Program-made: the position numbers and the translations under genes
NCBI GenBank assembly: GCA_023423715.1
Contig: JAFAFC010000020.1
Coordinates: forward strand, 62,001 to 126,000
Direction of reading: 5' to 3'
Length of the DNA: 64,000 bases
From: Bacteroidota bacterium
Lineage (GTDB): Bacteria; Bacteroidota; Bacteroidia; Flavobacteriales; Weeksellaceae
Shown: in pieces, positions 40,601 through 49,778 of the stretch
Numbering within the stretch: the stretch's first letter is position 1
Layout: every line of letters begins with the position of its first letter
Notes under the pieces: model-generated
Databases searched by the model: none
What the model was told of the DNA's origin: nothing
The model's input: only the letters and a program-made list of their open reading frames with translations

Positions 40601-41281
40601 ATGCAAATATTGGTTGTTGAAGATGATAAGCGAATTAGTGATTTTCTGATTAAAGGGTTAGAAGAGCAAAACTATTTGGTTACGCTTTGCAAATCCGGTG
40701 AAGCAGTTGTTGAAGGTTTTTTAAACCTTCAATGGGATTTAATTATTTGCGATATTATGCTTCCCGGAATGGACGGTTTTCAGTTGGTACAAACGCTTCG
40801 TTACAAGAAAATTTATTCACCAATATTGATGCTAAGTGCCTTGAATGCTGTTCAAGACAAAGTTTCGGCGTTAGATTATGGCGCGGATGATTATATCACG
40901 AAACCGTTTCATTTTGATGAGTTGTTGTCAAGAATTAAGGCGTTAACCCGAAGAAATCAGTATTCTCAGAAAGAAATTCCCGATAATAAATTAGATTTGG
41001 GCGAATTGGTTTTGGATCTTGATCAATACAAAATTTTTTTGAAAGGGGAGGAAATTGAACTTTCGCCACGAGAGTTTAAGCTTCTTAATTACTTGATTGA
41101 TAATGCTGATAAAGCGGTAACGCGTTTCCAAATTCTAAATGCGGTATGGGGAATTACTTTTGACAATCACACCAATGTTGTGGACGTTTACATATCGTAT
41201 CTTCGTAATAAAATAGAGAAAAACACCAAATATATTCACACCGTAAAAGGCGTTGGCTATATGTTTATGAAAGAAAAATAA
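40601..41281 (+). CDS. OmpR-family response regulator
   Basis: Protein of 226 residues. The receiver domain (1-118) has the acidic pair EDD near residues 6-8, phospho-acceptor Asp in ICDIMLPG (about 51) and KPF (about 101-103). The winged-helix effector (about 128-225) includes LSPREFKLLNYLI and TVKGVGYMF. It is coupled to its kinase by a 1-bp stop/start overlap and lies upstream of a heavy-metal efflux operon. CusR/CopR-like sensing of copper or silver is the likely role, but metal identity is not visible. Confidence 0.9.
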   Translation: MQILVVEDDKRISDFLIKGLEEQNYLVTLCKSGEAVVEGFLNLQWDLIICDIMLPGMDGFQLVQTLRYKKIYSPILMLSALNAVQDKVSALDYGADDYITKPFHFDELLSRIKALTRRNQYSQKEIPDNKLDLGELVLDLDQYKIFLKGEEIELSPREFKLLNYLIDNADKAVTRFQILNAVWGITFDNHTNVVDVYISYLRNKIEKNTKYIHTVKGVGYMFMKEK

Positions 41282-42630
41282 TGAAACTTAGAAATCGATT
41301 ATCACTTTATTCATCAGCTATTTTCAGTGTAATCATTTTGGTTATTTCTGCGATAATTTATTTTTCATTTTATGAATCGATGGAGCGTAAAGAGATGCAA
41401 GCGCTTCACAGTAAATCCCTATTGGCGGGCGTTTTTTATCTGGATCAAGATGAATTGTCTGCAATCGAACATAATCAAGTTAAAAATCAATTACTAAAAG
41501 CAATTTCGAGAAAGAATATTGCGATTTATAATGATGCCAATCAACACATTTTGGGCAATATGGTTCAAGATTCGTCTATTTCAGTATCGTTTTTAAACAA
41601 TTCCAGAACTCAACAATCGGCTTCGTTTACGACAAAAGACTATTTCTACAACGGTATTTTTTATAAAGATAATCAGGGTGATTTTGTGGTAGTAACGCGT
41701 GAATCTAAACGTGATTTCAACGATCAAATGAATTCGCTTTTGACGATTTTAATTTTGGCTTCGTTGGGTGGTTTGGTGGTTATTTATCTATTTTCCCAGT
41801 ATTTAGGTTTTATTGCGTACAAGCCGATTATGCAAATGAATGAACAGATTAAAAAAAGAAATTTGGAGAATTTTAGCACGCCTTTGGAAGTAAAAAATTC
41901 TTATTCTGAAATTGAAGATTTACTTAAAACATACAACCATTTTATCGAACAAATTTCTCGGACTTTTGGTGTACAGAAAAATTTTATCGATTACGTATCG
42001 CATGAGTTGAGAACACCAATTACGGCTCTGTTAGGGACTTTAGAAGTTACTGATCATAAAAAACGAAGTTTGGAAGAATACGAAGTGGTGATCCAGAATT
42101 TGAAGCAATACACCAATGATCTTCAAGAAACTTTAGATCAAATGATGTTGTTGTCCGGTGTTAAAACCAATTTTGATTTGAAGCCAATTCGGATTGATGA
42201 AGTTGTTTGGCAGGTTATTGAGAACTCTGTTTTGTATCATCATGCCCAAATCGAAGTGGATTTACAGGTGGAAGACGATCGTTTATTGACAATTCAAGGA
42301 AATGATAAATTGTTGGAAGTCGCCATCGGAAATATTATTGGAAACGCGATTAAATATTCTAATAATCAGAAAATTAGGGTCGTTTTTTTACAAGTTAAAG
42401 ACAAGCTTCAAATTCAAATTCTTGACCAAGGAATTGGAATTTTACAAGACGATTTGGAGCGAATCAAACAAAGTTTCGTTCGTGGAAACAACACGCAGAA
42501 TTATCAAGGAAAAGGAATTGGACTTTCCATTGCCAATATCATTTTCAAACTTCACCACATCGAAATGGCGTTAAAGCCCAATCAACCTAAAGGAACGGTT
42601 GTTTTTCTCGATGTTTCCTCGGCTTTTTAA
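41281..42630 (+). CDS. Sensor histidine kinase of the metal-efflux system
   Basis: Protein of 449 residues with two membrane helices (about 9-30 and 158-178) around a periplasmic sensor of about 125 residues, a linker/HAMP-like region, HisKA with FIDYVSHELRTPITALLG and a HATPase domain (GNIIGNAIKYSNNQ, ILDQGIGI, GKGIGLSIAN). It lacks the Met/His-rich loop of CusS-type copper sensors, so the ligand is open. It overlaps the regulator gene by 1 bp. Confidence 0.9.
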   Translation: MKLRNRLSLYSSAIFSVIILVISAIIYFSFYESMERKEMQALHSKSLLAGVFYLDQDELSAIEHNQVKNQLLKAISRKNIAIYNDANQHILGNMVQDSSISVSFLNNSRTQQSASFTTKDYFYNGIFYKDNQGDFVVVTRESKRDFNDQMNSLLTILILASLGGLVVIYLFSQYLGFIAYKPIMQMNEQIKKRNLENFSTPLEVKNSYSEIEDLLKTYNHFIEQISRTFGVQKNFIDYVSHELRTPITALLGTLEVTDHKKRSLEEYEVVIQNLKQYTNDLQETLDQMMLLSGVKTNFDLKPIRIDEVVWQVIENSVLYHHAQIEVDLQVEDDRLLTIQGNDKLLEVAIGNIIGNAIKYSNNQKIRVVFLQVKDKLQIQILDQGIGILQDDLERIKQSFVRGNNTQNYQGKGIGLSIANIIFKLHHIEMALKPNQPKGTVVFLDVSSAF

Positions 42631-42682
42631 TCCGTTTTTAATCTACTTTAACCTTAGCCTTAATCTTTGAAAGATAATTTTG
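42624..42682 (+). promoter_or_regulatory. Phased direct repeats and promoter of the efflux operon
   Basis: TTTTTAATC occurs at 42624-42632 and again at 42635-42643, with TTTAACC (42647-42653) and CTTAATC (42659-42665) continuing the roughly 11-bp rhythm. TAATTTTG, a -7 box, follows at 42675-42682. Direct repeats one helical turn apart just upstream of a promoter are the usual binding mode of OmpR-family regulators. The first repeat overlaps the kinase stop codon. Confidence 0.55.
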
Positions 42683-42692
42683 GCGCTTGAAA

Positions 42693-43955
42693 ATGAATCA
42701 AGTGAAAAATTATTTTTTATCCATTTCGGCGTTATTTAGTGTCGGTTTTATTCAAGCGCAAGAATACAGCATTCAGGATCTTGAACATCAATTTGTCACC
42801 AAGAATAACCAAATCATCGCTCAGAAATATAATTTGGACATTGCCGATGCCGAAATTATGCAAGCTAAATTTTTACCCAATCCTACATTAAGCATTTCGG
42901 AAGTCAATTTATGGAAAACCTATAAAGTGGAGGAGCAACCCAACTTATTTTCCAATTACGGGCGAAACCAACAAGTTGCTGTAGAATTGGAACAAGTATT
43001 AGAAACTGCTGGCAAAAGAAAGAAGCGTGTTGCTTTAAAAGAGGCTGAAAAAAACTCTGCAATTCTAGAATTTCAAGAAACGATTTTAGAGTTGAAAAAA
43101 GAGTTGAGAATTCACTATTGGAGCCTTAATCGAATAGCTCAACAAGAAATTTCGTTGCAAGAAACGATTTCCGTTTTTGAAGAATTGAAAAATCAATATC
43201 AAAGACAATCTCAGTTGCAGAACGTTTCTAGAGCTGATTTTTATCGAGTTCAAACGGAATTAAGTCAACTTCAAAAAGAGTGGATTAGTCTTCAAAACGA
43301 GAAAGCTCAAGTTCTAACGACTTTGCGAGTTTTAACAAATAATGAATCCTTAGAAACCAATCAAATCAAATTTCCTGCGGAAACGAGGTTGTATAGTTCT
43401 TTGGTTCCTCTGGATCTAAAGCAAACGGCTTTGTCTCAAAATATTGGTTTGCTTCAAAATGAAAATCAATCCGTCGTTGCAAAGAAAAATTGGGAGTTGG
43501 AATATGCCGCTCGCGTTCCTGATTTGGAGTTCAGTATGAATTACGATCGAGGTGGAAATATTATGCGAGATTTCGTTGGTTTTGGAGTTCAAATGGACCT
43601 TCCGGTTTTCAACAAAAACAAAGGAAATATTAAGGCTGCCGAGTATAAAATGCAGCAAGAAAAAGCGAATCGAAATGTATTAGAGTTCAATTTACTTCGA
43701 TCGATTGATCATCTCATCGAGCAGCTAAAACGTTTGGAAAGTTCAATGAAAAATGAAGAAAGTATTCAGGAATCCGAACATCGTAAAATGATCGAAACCT
43801 ATCGCCGACAAATGCAAAATAAGCAAGTGACCATGCTCGAATTTATTGATTATACACAAGCATTTCGTGAATCTCAAAAAGCTTCATACGAAATTCAAGA
43901 ACTCTACAATTTAACCTACGAAGAGTTGAAATACATCACAGGAAAAGATTTTTAA
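42693..43955 (+). CDS. TolC/CzcC-family outer membrane efflux protein
   Basis: Protein of 420 residues. ATG 42693 is preferred to the TTG at 42687 because it begins the signal peptide (1-23, ending IQAQ). The long alpha-helical duplications typical of TolC proteins are seen (AEIMQAKFLPNPTLSISEVN, then VPDLEFSMNYDRGG in the second half, with QEKANRNVLEFNLLRSIDHLIEQL). It forms the outer-membrane channel for the CzcA/CusA-like pump. It is first in the efflux operon, 1 bp before the adaptor gene. Confidence 0.85.
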   Translation: MNQVKNYFLSISALFSVGFIQAQEYSIQDLEHQFVTKNNQIIAQKYNLDIADAEIMQAKFLPNPTLSISEVNLWKTYKVEEQPNLFSNYGRNQQVAVELEQVLETAGKRKKRVALKEAEKNSAILEFQETILELKKELRIHYWSLNRIAQQEISLQETISVFEELKNQYQRQSQLQNVSRADFYRVQTELSQLQKEWISLQNEKAQVLTTLRVLTNNESLETNQIKFPAETRLYSSLVPLDLKQTALSQNIGLLQNENQSVVAKKNWELEYAARVPDLEFSMNYDRGGNIMRDFVGFGVQMDLPVFNKNKGNIKAAEYKMQQEKANRNVLEFNLLRSIDHLIEQLKRLESSMKNEESIQESEHRKMIETYRRQMQNKQVTMLEFIDYTQAFRESQKASYEIQELYNLTYEELKYITGKDF

Positions 43956-43956
43956 G

Positions 43957-45048
43957 ATGAGAAAAAACAAGTTACAATACCTTCTAATCCCAATTCTGTT
44001 ATTAAGTTGTTCTAAAGCAGAAGTTCCATCAACACAAGAAAAAAAAGAAAAATATTGCGTCAATGCCGAGTTGAAAAAAGCAATGCAAATGCAATTAGTG
44101 AACGAGCAACCAATTCAGGAGCAACTCATGTTGTCCGGGAAAATTGAGTACAACGATAATGATTTAGTAGGATTCAAAAGTTTGCTGCAAGGCGTTGTAG
44201 ATCGAGTGTATTTTGAGCAAGGCGATTATGTGAAAAGAGGGCAAGTTTTGGCGGTGGTTCAATCGGCTCAAATTCAAGATTTGGCTTTACAGAGGCGATA
44301 TTATCAAAATCAGATTACGTTAATTCAGAAGCAAATTAAAACCAAAAAGGAACTTTTGTCGGATGGAATGGCTTCGTTACCTGAAGTGACGCAATTGGAG
44401 CACGAATTAAATTCCAATAAAATTGAAATCGACAAGATTAATGCGGCTTTGCAATTGTATAAAGCGGTTGGGAATGGTCAATTTCAAATTTTAGCACCAA
44501 AAAACGGCTATATCGTTCAGAAAAACATCAGTGTTGGACAAACGATTACGGATAATGAAGATGAAAAGTTGTTTTCGATTTCCAATTTGAAACAAGTTTG
44601 GGTGATGGTCAATATTTATGCAAGTAACCTTCAATATGTTCATTTAGGAGACAACGTGAAAGTGCGTAGTGTCGCTTATCCAGATAAAATTTACGCGGGA
44701 AAAATTGATAAAATTTACAATGTTTTTGATGACAACGAACATGTGATGAAAGCGCGTGTTGTTTTGGATAATCAGAATTTGGATTTAATGCCTGGTTTGA
44801 GTGCGGATATTATCATTGATAAAAAGAATGTTCTCGGACAAGGCTATGCGATTCCTAAGGAAGCTAAGATATTCGAAAACAATAAGGAATATGTAGTTGT
44901 GTATCGTAACGATTGCGATATGGAAGTGCGTAGAATTACCCAAATTGGTCAAAACGAAGAATACATCTACGTTCAAGAAAAATTTAAACCGAATGAAAAA
45001 GTGGTGATCAAGAACGCCCTTTTATTGTATGAAGAATTAAATAAATAA
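43957..45048 (+). CDS. CzcB/CusB-like membrane fusion lipoprotein
   Basis: Protein of 363 residues with lipobox (ILLLSC, Cys18). Periplasmic adaptor of an RND pump: lipoyl half-domains (LQGVVDRVYFEQGDYVKRGQ and ILAPKNGYIVQKNISVGQ), a helical hairpin between them (about 105-165) and beta-barrel/membrane-proximal parts (VWVMVNIYASNLQYVHLGDNV). The CusB N-terminal Met motif is not obvious, although AMQMQLVNEQ is Met-bearing. It connects the inner-membrane pump to the TolC-like channel. It lies 4 bp upstream of the pump gene. Confidence 0.85.
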   Translation: MRKNKLQYLLIPILLLSCSKAEVPSTQEKKEKYCVNAELKKAMQMQLVNEQPIQEQLMLSGKIEYNDNDLVGFKSLLQGVVDRVYFEQGDYVKRGQVLAVVQSAQIQDLALQRRYYQNQITLIQKQIKTKKELLSDGMASLPEVTQLEHELNSNKIEIDKINAALQLYKAVGNGQFQILAPKNGYIVQKNISVGQTITDNEDEKLFSISNLKQVWVMVNIYASNLQYVHLGDNVKVRSVAYPDKIYAGKIDKIYNVFDDNEHVMKARVVLDNQNLDLMPGLSADIIIDKKNVLGQGYAIPKEAKIFENNKEYVVVYRNDCDMEVRRITQIGQNEEYIYVQEKFKPNEKVVIKNALLLYEELNK

Positions 45049-45052
45049 CGTC

Positions 45053-48000
45053 ATGAAAAAGTTAGTACAATCTTTAGTAACCTTTTCGTTACGTAACACA
45101 ACGGCCGTACTTTTTGCCACGATGGCGCTGTTTTTCGGTGGTTTGTATGCTCTGAAAAATACGCCAATTGAAGCGTTTCCTGACGTAACCAATACACGTG
45201 CACGAATTATCACGCAATGGCAAGGTAGAAGTGCGGAGGAAATGGAAAAAATGGTCACGCTACCCATCTCAAAAGTGATGAATAGCATTCCGAGGAAAAC
45301 CAATATTCGTTCTATTTCCTTGTTTGGTTTGTCCGTTGTGACGGTTCAGTTTGAAGATGGTGTTTCCGATTTTTATGCGCAGCAATATGTTTCAAATAAA
45401 CTAAATGGAGTTGACTTGCCACTTGGTGCTGATGCGGATATAGAACCGCCTTCTGGAGCCACAGGAGAGATTTTTCGCTACGTTATAAAAAGTGATTTGC
45501 CATTGAAAGAAATCACGGCAATCCAAGATTGGGTTATTGAGCGGGAATTGCTTTCGGTTCCTGGTGTTGCTGATGTGGTGAGTTTTGGTGGGGAAGAGAA
45601 AACCTACGAAATAAAAATCAATCCGACGGAGCTTAAGAACTTCGATCTTTCTCCTTTGGATGTGTATGAAGCGGTTTCCAAATCGAATATAAATGTTGGT
45701 GGAGATATGATTCAACAAGGAGATCAAGCGTATGTTGTGCGTGGCGTTGGTTTGTTGGATAAGATTGAAGATATCGGAAACATCACGATAAAACTGAACG
45801 GTTCTACTCCTGTTCTAATTAAAAACGTTGCTGAAGTTGTGGTTTCTCACAAACCAAGATTAGGTCAAGCGGGATTTAATGAAGCAGATGATTTGGTGGA
45901 AGGAATTGTCGTGATGTTGAGAGGTGAAAATCCATCTGCCGTTGTTGAAAGTTTAAAAGCTAAAATTGAAGAACTTAATACGCGAACGCTTCCTGATAAT
46001 GTGAAAATTGAAACGGTTGTCGATCGTACGAAATTAGTTGATAATACTGTAAAAACCGTTGCTAAAAACATTGTGGAAGGAATTCTTTTGGTTTCGTTGA
46101 TTGTATTTATCTTCTTATACAACTGGAAATCCACGTTTATTGTGGCTTCCGTGATTCCGCTTTCGTTTTTGTTTGCGATTATCATGTTGAAAATTCAAGG
46201 CTTGCCAGCGAACTTAATTTCGATGGGAGCACTCGATTTTGGACTTTTATTGGAAGGAACATTGGTTATTGTGGAAACCGTTTTTGTGGCGCTCGCAAGT
46301 ATGCAACATCGTGTTGGTCCAGAACGTTTTGCGAAAATGAGCAAAATGGGTGTTATCAAGAAAAGTGCAGGAAGCGTGGCTTCGTATATTTTCTTTGCTT
46401 TGATTATTCTAATCGTTGCGTTACTTCCTATTTTTTCGTTCCAAAAGGTCGAAGGTAAAATGTTTACACCGCTAGCTTTTACGCTTGGTTACGCTCTTTT
46501 AGGCTCGTTGATTTTGAGTTTAACGTACGTTCCAGCGATGTGTAAATTGCTTTTTACAAAGAATATTGAAGAAAAAGAGAACATTATATCTCGATTTTTT
46601 TCAAAATCTATTTACGCTTTGTATTCGGTTTCATTTCGATATAGAAAGGCAACAATAATCGGGTTTTTAGGAATTTTGACGATTTGTGCTGTTAAATTCA
46701 TGAATTACGGTTCGGAATTTCTTCCCCAGCTGAATGAAGGTGCAATTTACGTTCGAGCAACCTTACCAAATAGTGTTAATCTTAAAGAGTCGGCAAGGTT
46801 AACGAAGGAAATGAAAGTTTTGTTGCAGAAAAATTGTGATGAAATTGATTTCATATTAACACAAGCAGGACGTCCAAACGATGGAACCGATCCTACAGGT
46901 TTTTTTAATATCGAATTCAACATTCAATTAAAGGATGAAGGTGATTGGAAACGGAAGATTTCGAAAGACGAAATTATTCAGGAAATGCGTCAAAAGCTAA
47001 ATCATTATCCGGGAATTACATTTGGATTTTCGCAACCGATTCAAGATAATGTTGAAGAATACGTGGCTGGGGTAAAGAGTTCGCTCGTGATCAAGATTTT
47101 TGGAGATGATTTGTACGACTTAGAAAAATATGCTTCCAAAGTTGCAACTTCCATCGAAAAAGTGAATGGAATTACGGATATCAATGTGTATAAAAATATT
47201 GGTTTGCCCGAACTTAGAATCATGTTGCATGATACCAAAATGGCTCGTTATGGCATTAGTACAGCTGATGTTCAGGCCGTAATCGAAATGACAATCGGTG
47301 GACAAGCCGCAACCAAATTTTACGAATCCGATCGTCAATTTGATGTTATTCTGCGTTTCAAAGAGGAATATCGTGATTCCCCAGAAAAAATTGGAACAAT
47401 CTTAATTCCGACAAGTAACGGACAAAATGTACCACTTCAGGAAATAGCTTCAATTGGCTATCAAACGGGTCCCGCGTTTATTTATCGTGAAGGAAATAGC
47501 CGTTACATTGGTGTTGGTTTCAGTATCGAAGGTCGAGATTTGGGAAGTACAATAGAAGAAGCGAAAAAAGTGGTCTCCAAGGAAGTTCAACTTCCAAAAG
47601 AAAATTATATGGAATGGGCAGGTGAGTTTGAAAGCAAGGAACGTGCTTCTAAGCAATTAATGATGGTGGTGCCCATATCTTTAATCTTAATTTTAATTTT
47701 ATTGTACAGCAATTTCGGAAACGTAAAAGATACGGCAATTGCAGCGATAACCATTCCTTTCGCCTTTATTGGTGGATTTATTTCACTTTGGATAACCAAC
47801 ACGATTTTCGGAATTTCGGCGGGAATTGGACTCATTATTTTGTTTGGGGTAAATACTATTAACGGGATTATTTTGATCGCGGTGATGAAAGAAAATTTAC
47901 ATCAACATTCTCTAAAAGAAGCGCTTGATTTCGGGGTTAAGAGTAGAATTAGATCCATTGTCATGATTGCATTAATGGGTTCTATGGGACTTTTACCAGC

Positions 48001-48169
48001 CGCTTTATCTACGGGAATGGGATCCGAAATTCAAAAACCATTAGCCATCATGATTGTCGGTGGATTGTTAATTTGTTTGGTGTTGTCCTTCACCGTTTTA
48101 CCAGCAGTATTTTATTATGTGTATTGCAAAGACAAGCGGTATCTAAAAAGGATAAAAAAAGAAAGTTAG
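45053..48169 (+). CDS. Heavy-metal RND efflux pump (CzcA/CusA family)
   Basis: Protein of 1038 residues with the twelve membrane helices and two large periplasmic loops of HME-RND pumps. The N-terminus (NTPIEAFPDVTNTRARIITQ) is characteristic. The TM4 proton-relay motif is DFGLLLEGTLVIVE: CzcA-type Zn/Co pumps have DFGxxxDGxxxxxE, so the middle Asp is Glu here, while the first Asp and last Glu remain. It exports metal ions or related cations from the periplasm or cytosol using proton flow. Last gene of the operon, with a strong terminator behind it. Confidence 0.9.
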   Translation: MKKLVQSLVTFSLRNTTAVLFATMALFFGGLYALKNTPIEAFPDVTNTRARIITQWQGRSAEEMEKMVTLPISKVMNSIPRKTNIRSISLFGLSVVTVQFEDGVSDFYAQQYVSNKLNGVDLPLGADADIEPPSGATGEIFRYVIKSDLPLKEITAIQDWVIERELLSVPGVADVVSFGGEEKTYEIKINPTELKNFDLSPLDVYEAVSKSNINVGGDMIQQGDQAYVVRGVGLLDKIEDIGNITIKLNGSTPVLIKNVAEVVVSHKPRLGQAGFNEADDLVEGIVVMLRGENPSAVVESLKAKIEELNTRTLPDNVKIETVVDRTKLVDNTVKTVAKNIVEGILLVSLIVFIFLYNWKSTFIVASVIPLSFLFAIIMLKIQGLPANLISMGALDFGLLLEGTLVIVETVFVALASMQHRVGPERFAKMSKMGVIKKSAGSVASYIFFALIILIVALLPIFSFQKVEGKMFTPLAFTLGYALLGSLILSLTYVPAMCKLLFTKNIEEKENIISRFFSKSIYALYSVSFRYRKATIIGFLGILTICAVKFMNYGSEFLPQLNEGAIYVRATLPNSVNLKESARLTKEMKVLLQKNCDEIDFILTQAGRPNDGTDPTGFFNIEFNIQLKDEGDWKRKISKDEIIQEMRQKLNHYPGITFGFSQPIQDNVEEYVAGVKSSLVIKIFGDDLYDLEKYASKVATSIEKVNGITDINVYKNIGLPELRIMLHDTKMARYGISTADVQAVIEMTIGGQAATKFYESDRQFDVILRFKEEYRDSPEKIGTILIPTSNGQNVPLQEIASIGYQTGPAFIYREGNSRYIGVGFSIEGRDLGSTIEEAKKVVSKEVQLPKENYMEWAGEFESKERASKQLMMVVPISLILILILLYSNFGNVKDTAIAAITIPFAFIGGFISLWITNTIFGISAGIGLIILFGVNTINGIILIAVMKENLHQHSLKEALDFGVKSRIRSIVMIALMGSMGLLPAALSTGMGSEIQKPLAIMIVGGLLICLVLSFTVLPAVFYYVYCKDKRYLKRIKKES

Positions 48170-48201
48170 TTTCATTGTTATTTTATTTTTTTTCATTTTG
48201 G

Positions 48202-48237
48202 GAGTTGTTTCAACCTAGTTGAAGCAACTCTTTTTTT
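48202..48237 (+). terminator. Terminator of the efflux operon
   Basis: GAGTTG and TTCAAC (48202-48207, 48209-48214) pair with GTTGAA and CAACTC (48218-48223, 48225-48230), one mismatch apart, followed by seven T. Confidence 0.9.
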
Positions 48238-48249
48238 ATAGTATCTTTG
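48219..48249 (+). promoter_or_regulatory. Promoter of the thioredoxin-like gene
   Basis: TTG at 48219-48221 lies inside the terminator stem and TATCTTTG at 48242-48249 follows after 20 bases, so terminator and next promoter overlap. Confidence 0.6.
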
Positions 48250-48282
48250 AGACTAATCTAATTCAAAAAAAGATTTTTATTT

Positions 48283-48882
48283 ATGGAGAAAGTAACAATG
48301 TGGCTTAAGAAAAATTGGCAAAATGTAATCGCATTTGTTTTTATTGCGATGTTTATTTTTAGTCCCGATGCCAAAGCTTGGTTTATTCGTCAAGTGGCTT
48401 CTACTGGACTTTTTAACTCAAAAATTGAAGAAAAAGCAACCGAAACTGATGCGAAAAAAATGACCAATGCATCTCAAATGACGGTACTTAATGAAAAAGG
48501 AGAATCTATAAACTTGGAACAACTTCGTGGGAAAGTTGTTTTTATCAATTTTTGGGCGTCTTGGTGTCCACCTTGTCGTGCAGAATTTCCTTCTATTCAG
48601 AAGTTTTATAAAGATTACAAAGACAATCCAAACATCGAGTTTCTATTGGTTAATCTGGATGAGAATCAAAAGCTAGGAAAAGATTATTTTCTAAAGGAGC
48701 ATTTCAGTTTACCATTTCACGTTCCGCAAGGTGCGATTTCCGAAACCTTATTTTCGGGCGCGCTTCCTACAACCTTAGTTTTAGATAAAAAAGGACAAAT
48801 CCGAATGCAGCATACAGGGTTTGCAGATTATGGAAAAGCTTCTTTTTATAAACAAATTGACGACTTACTTGCTGAAAATTAA
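48283..48882 (+). CDS. TlpA-like thioredoxin-fold protein
   Basis: Protein of 199 residues with an N-terminal membrane anchor (about 12-30) and a periplasmic thioredoxin domain: LRGKVVFINFWASWCPPCRA carries the redox CPPC, followed by LVNLDENQK, the cis-Pro region GALPTTLVLDKKG and GFADYG. The likely function is reduction of disulfides in the periplasm, for example in cytochrome c or copper-protein maturation. It is separately transcribed. Confidence 0.85.
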   Translation: MEKVTMWLKKNWQNVIAFVFIAMFIFSPDAKAWFIRQVASTGLFNSKIEEKATETDAKKMTNASQMTVLNEKGESINLEQLRGKVVFINFWASWCPPCRAEFPSIQKFYKDYKDNPNIEFLLVNLDENQKLGKDYFLKEHFSLPFHVPQGAISETLFSGALPTTLVLDKKGQIRMQHTGFADYGKASFYKQIDDLLAEN

Positions 48883-48939
48883 TTGGAATTTTTTTTAAAA
48901 AACTATTGTAAAATTTAGAGAGAAATTTTAAATTCGAAT

Positions 48940-49365
48940 ATGGAGAAATCAAATCAAGCCCCAAATCTGTTTATCACGAATTTGGATGAACCTTTTAGAT
49001 CGGAGTTTCAGGTTTTGGATGAGATGATTTCAAAACATTTTCCGAATCACGAAAAAATCATTTGGACAGGTAAATTTTGGGGAGGGAGCGAACAAAATAT
49101 AATTGGATATGGAAAATGGACGTACACCAATTCCGCAAAGAAGAAGGTAGAATGGTTTCTCATCGGATTGGCTTTGCAGAAAAACTATATTAGTTTGTAT
49201 GTGAATGCGGTTGAAAACGGAAAATATGTTTCCGAGATTTATGGAAAAGATCTTGGAAAAGTCAAAATAGGAAAGAGTAGTATTAGTTTTAAAAGCATTG
49301 CAGATTTAGATATTTCTAAAATTAATGAGTTCCTAAAGCATACTTCAACTATACTACAAGGTTAA
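48940..49365 (+). CDS. DUF1801 domain protein
   Basis: Protein of 141 residues, cytosolic. EFQVLDEMISKHFPNHEKIIW, WGGSEQNIIGYGKWTYTNS, EWFLIGLALQKNYISLYVNA and LGKVKIGKSSISFKSIADLD are the YdhG/DUF1801 motifs. Function unknown; the fold is frataxin-like according to family descriptions. First of seven small genes in a row, two more of which carry DUF1801. Confidence 0.75.
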   Translation: MEKSNQAPNLFITNLDEPFRSEFQVLDEMISKHFPNHEKIIWTGKFWGGSEQNIIGYGKWTYTNSAKKKVEWFLIGLALQKNYISLYVNAVENGKYVSEIYGKDLGKVKIGKSSISFKSIADLDISKINEFLKHTSTILQG

Positions 49366-49386
49366 GTAATAAATACAAAATATATA

Positions 49387-49767
49387 ATGGATTCAATAAA
49401 ATTAGGAGCTTTTTCTGTTAGTCTTGCGGTGAAAGATATTCACGTTTCGAAAGAATTTTACGAAAAATTAGGTTTCACAACTTTGGGCGGAGATATCAAT
49501 CAGAATTGGCTGATTTTGAAAAACGGAGATACGATTATCGGTTTGTTTCAAGGAATGTTCCAAGGGAATATGCTTACGTTTAATCCAGGTTGGGATCAGA
49601 ATGCACAAAATGTAGATCCATTTGATGATGTCCGCAACATTCAAAAACGTTTGGTTGAAGCTGGAATTGAGCCTTCTGTAAAAGCAGATGAAGCAACGAA
49701 AGGTCCCGCTCATATAACGATTACCGATCCGGATGGCAATGTTATTTTAATAGATCAACACCGTTAA
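49387..49767 (+). CDS. VOC-superfamily (glyoxalase-like) protein
   Basis: Protein of 126 residues, one pair of beta-alpha-beta3 units: GAFSVSLAVKDIHVSKEFYEKLGF at the start and HITITDPDGNVILIDQ at the end. These are metal-dependent dioxygenase, isomerase or resistance folds. The first-strand position usually filled by a metal-binding His is Ser here (FSVSLAV), so an enzymatic role is uncertain. 21 bp after the DUF1801 gene. Confidence 0.8.
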   Translation: MDSIKLGAFSVSLAVKDIHVSKEFYEKLGFTTLGGDINQNWLILKNGDTIIGLFQGMFQGNMLTFNPGWDQNAQNVDPFDDVRNIQKRLVEAGIEPSVKADEATKGPAHITITDPDGNVILIDQHR

Positions 49768-49778
49768 TTTTTTGCAAA

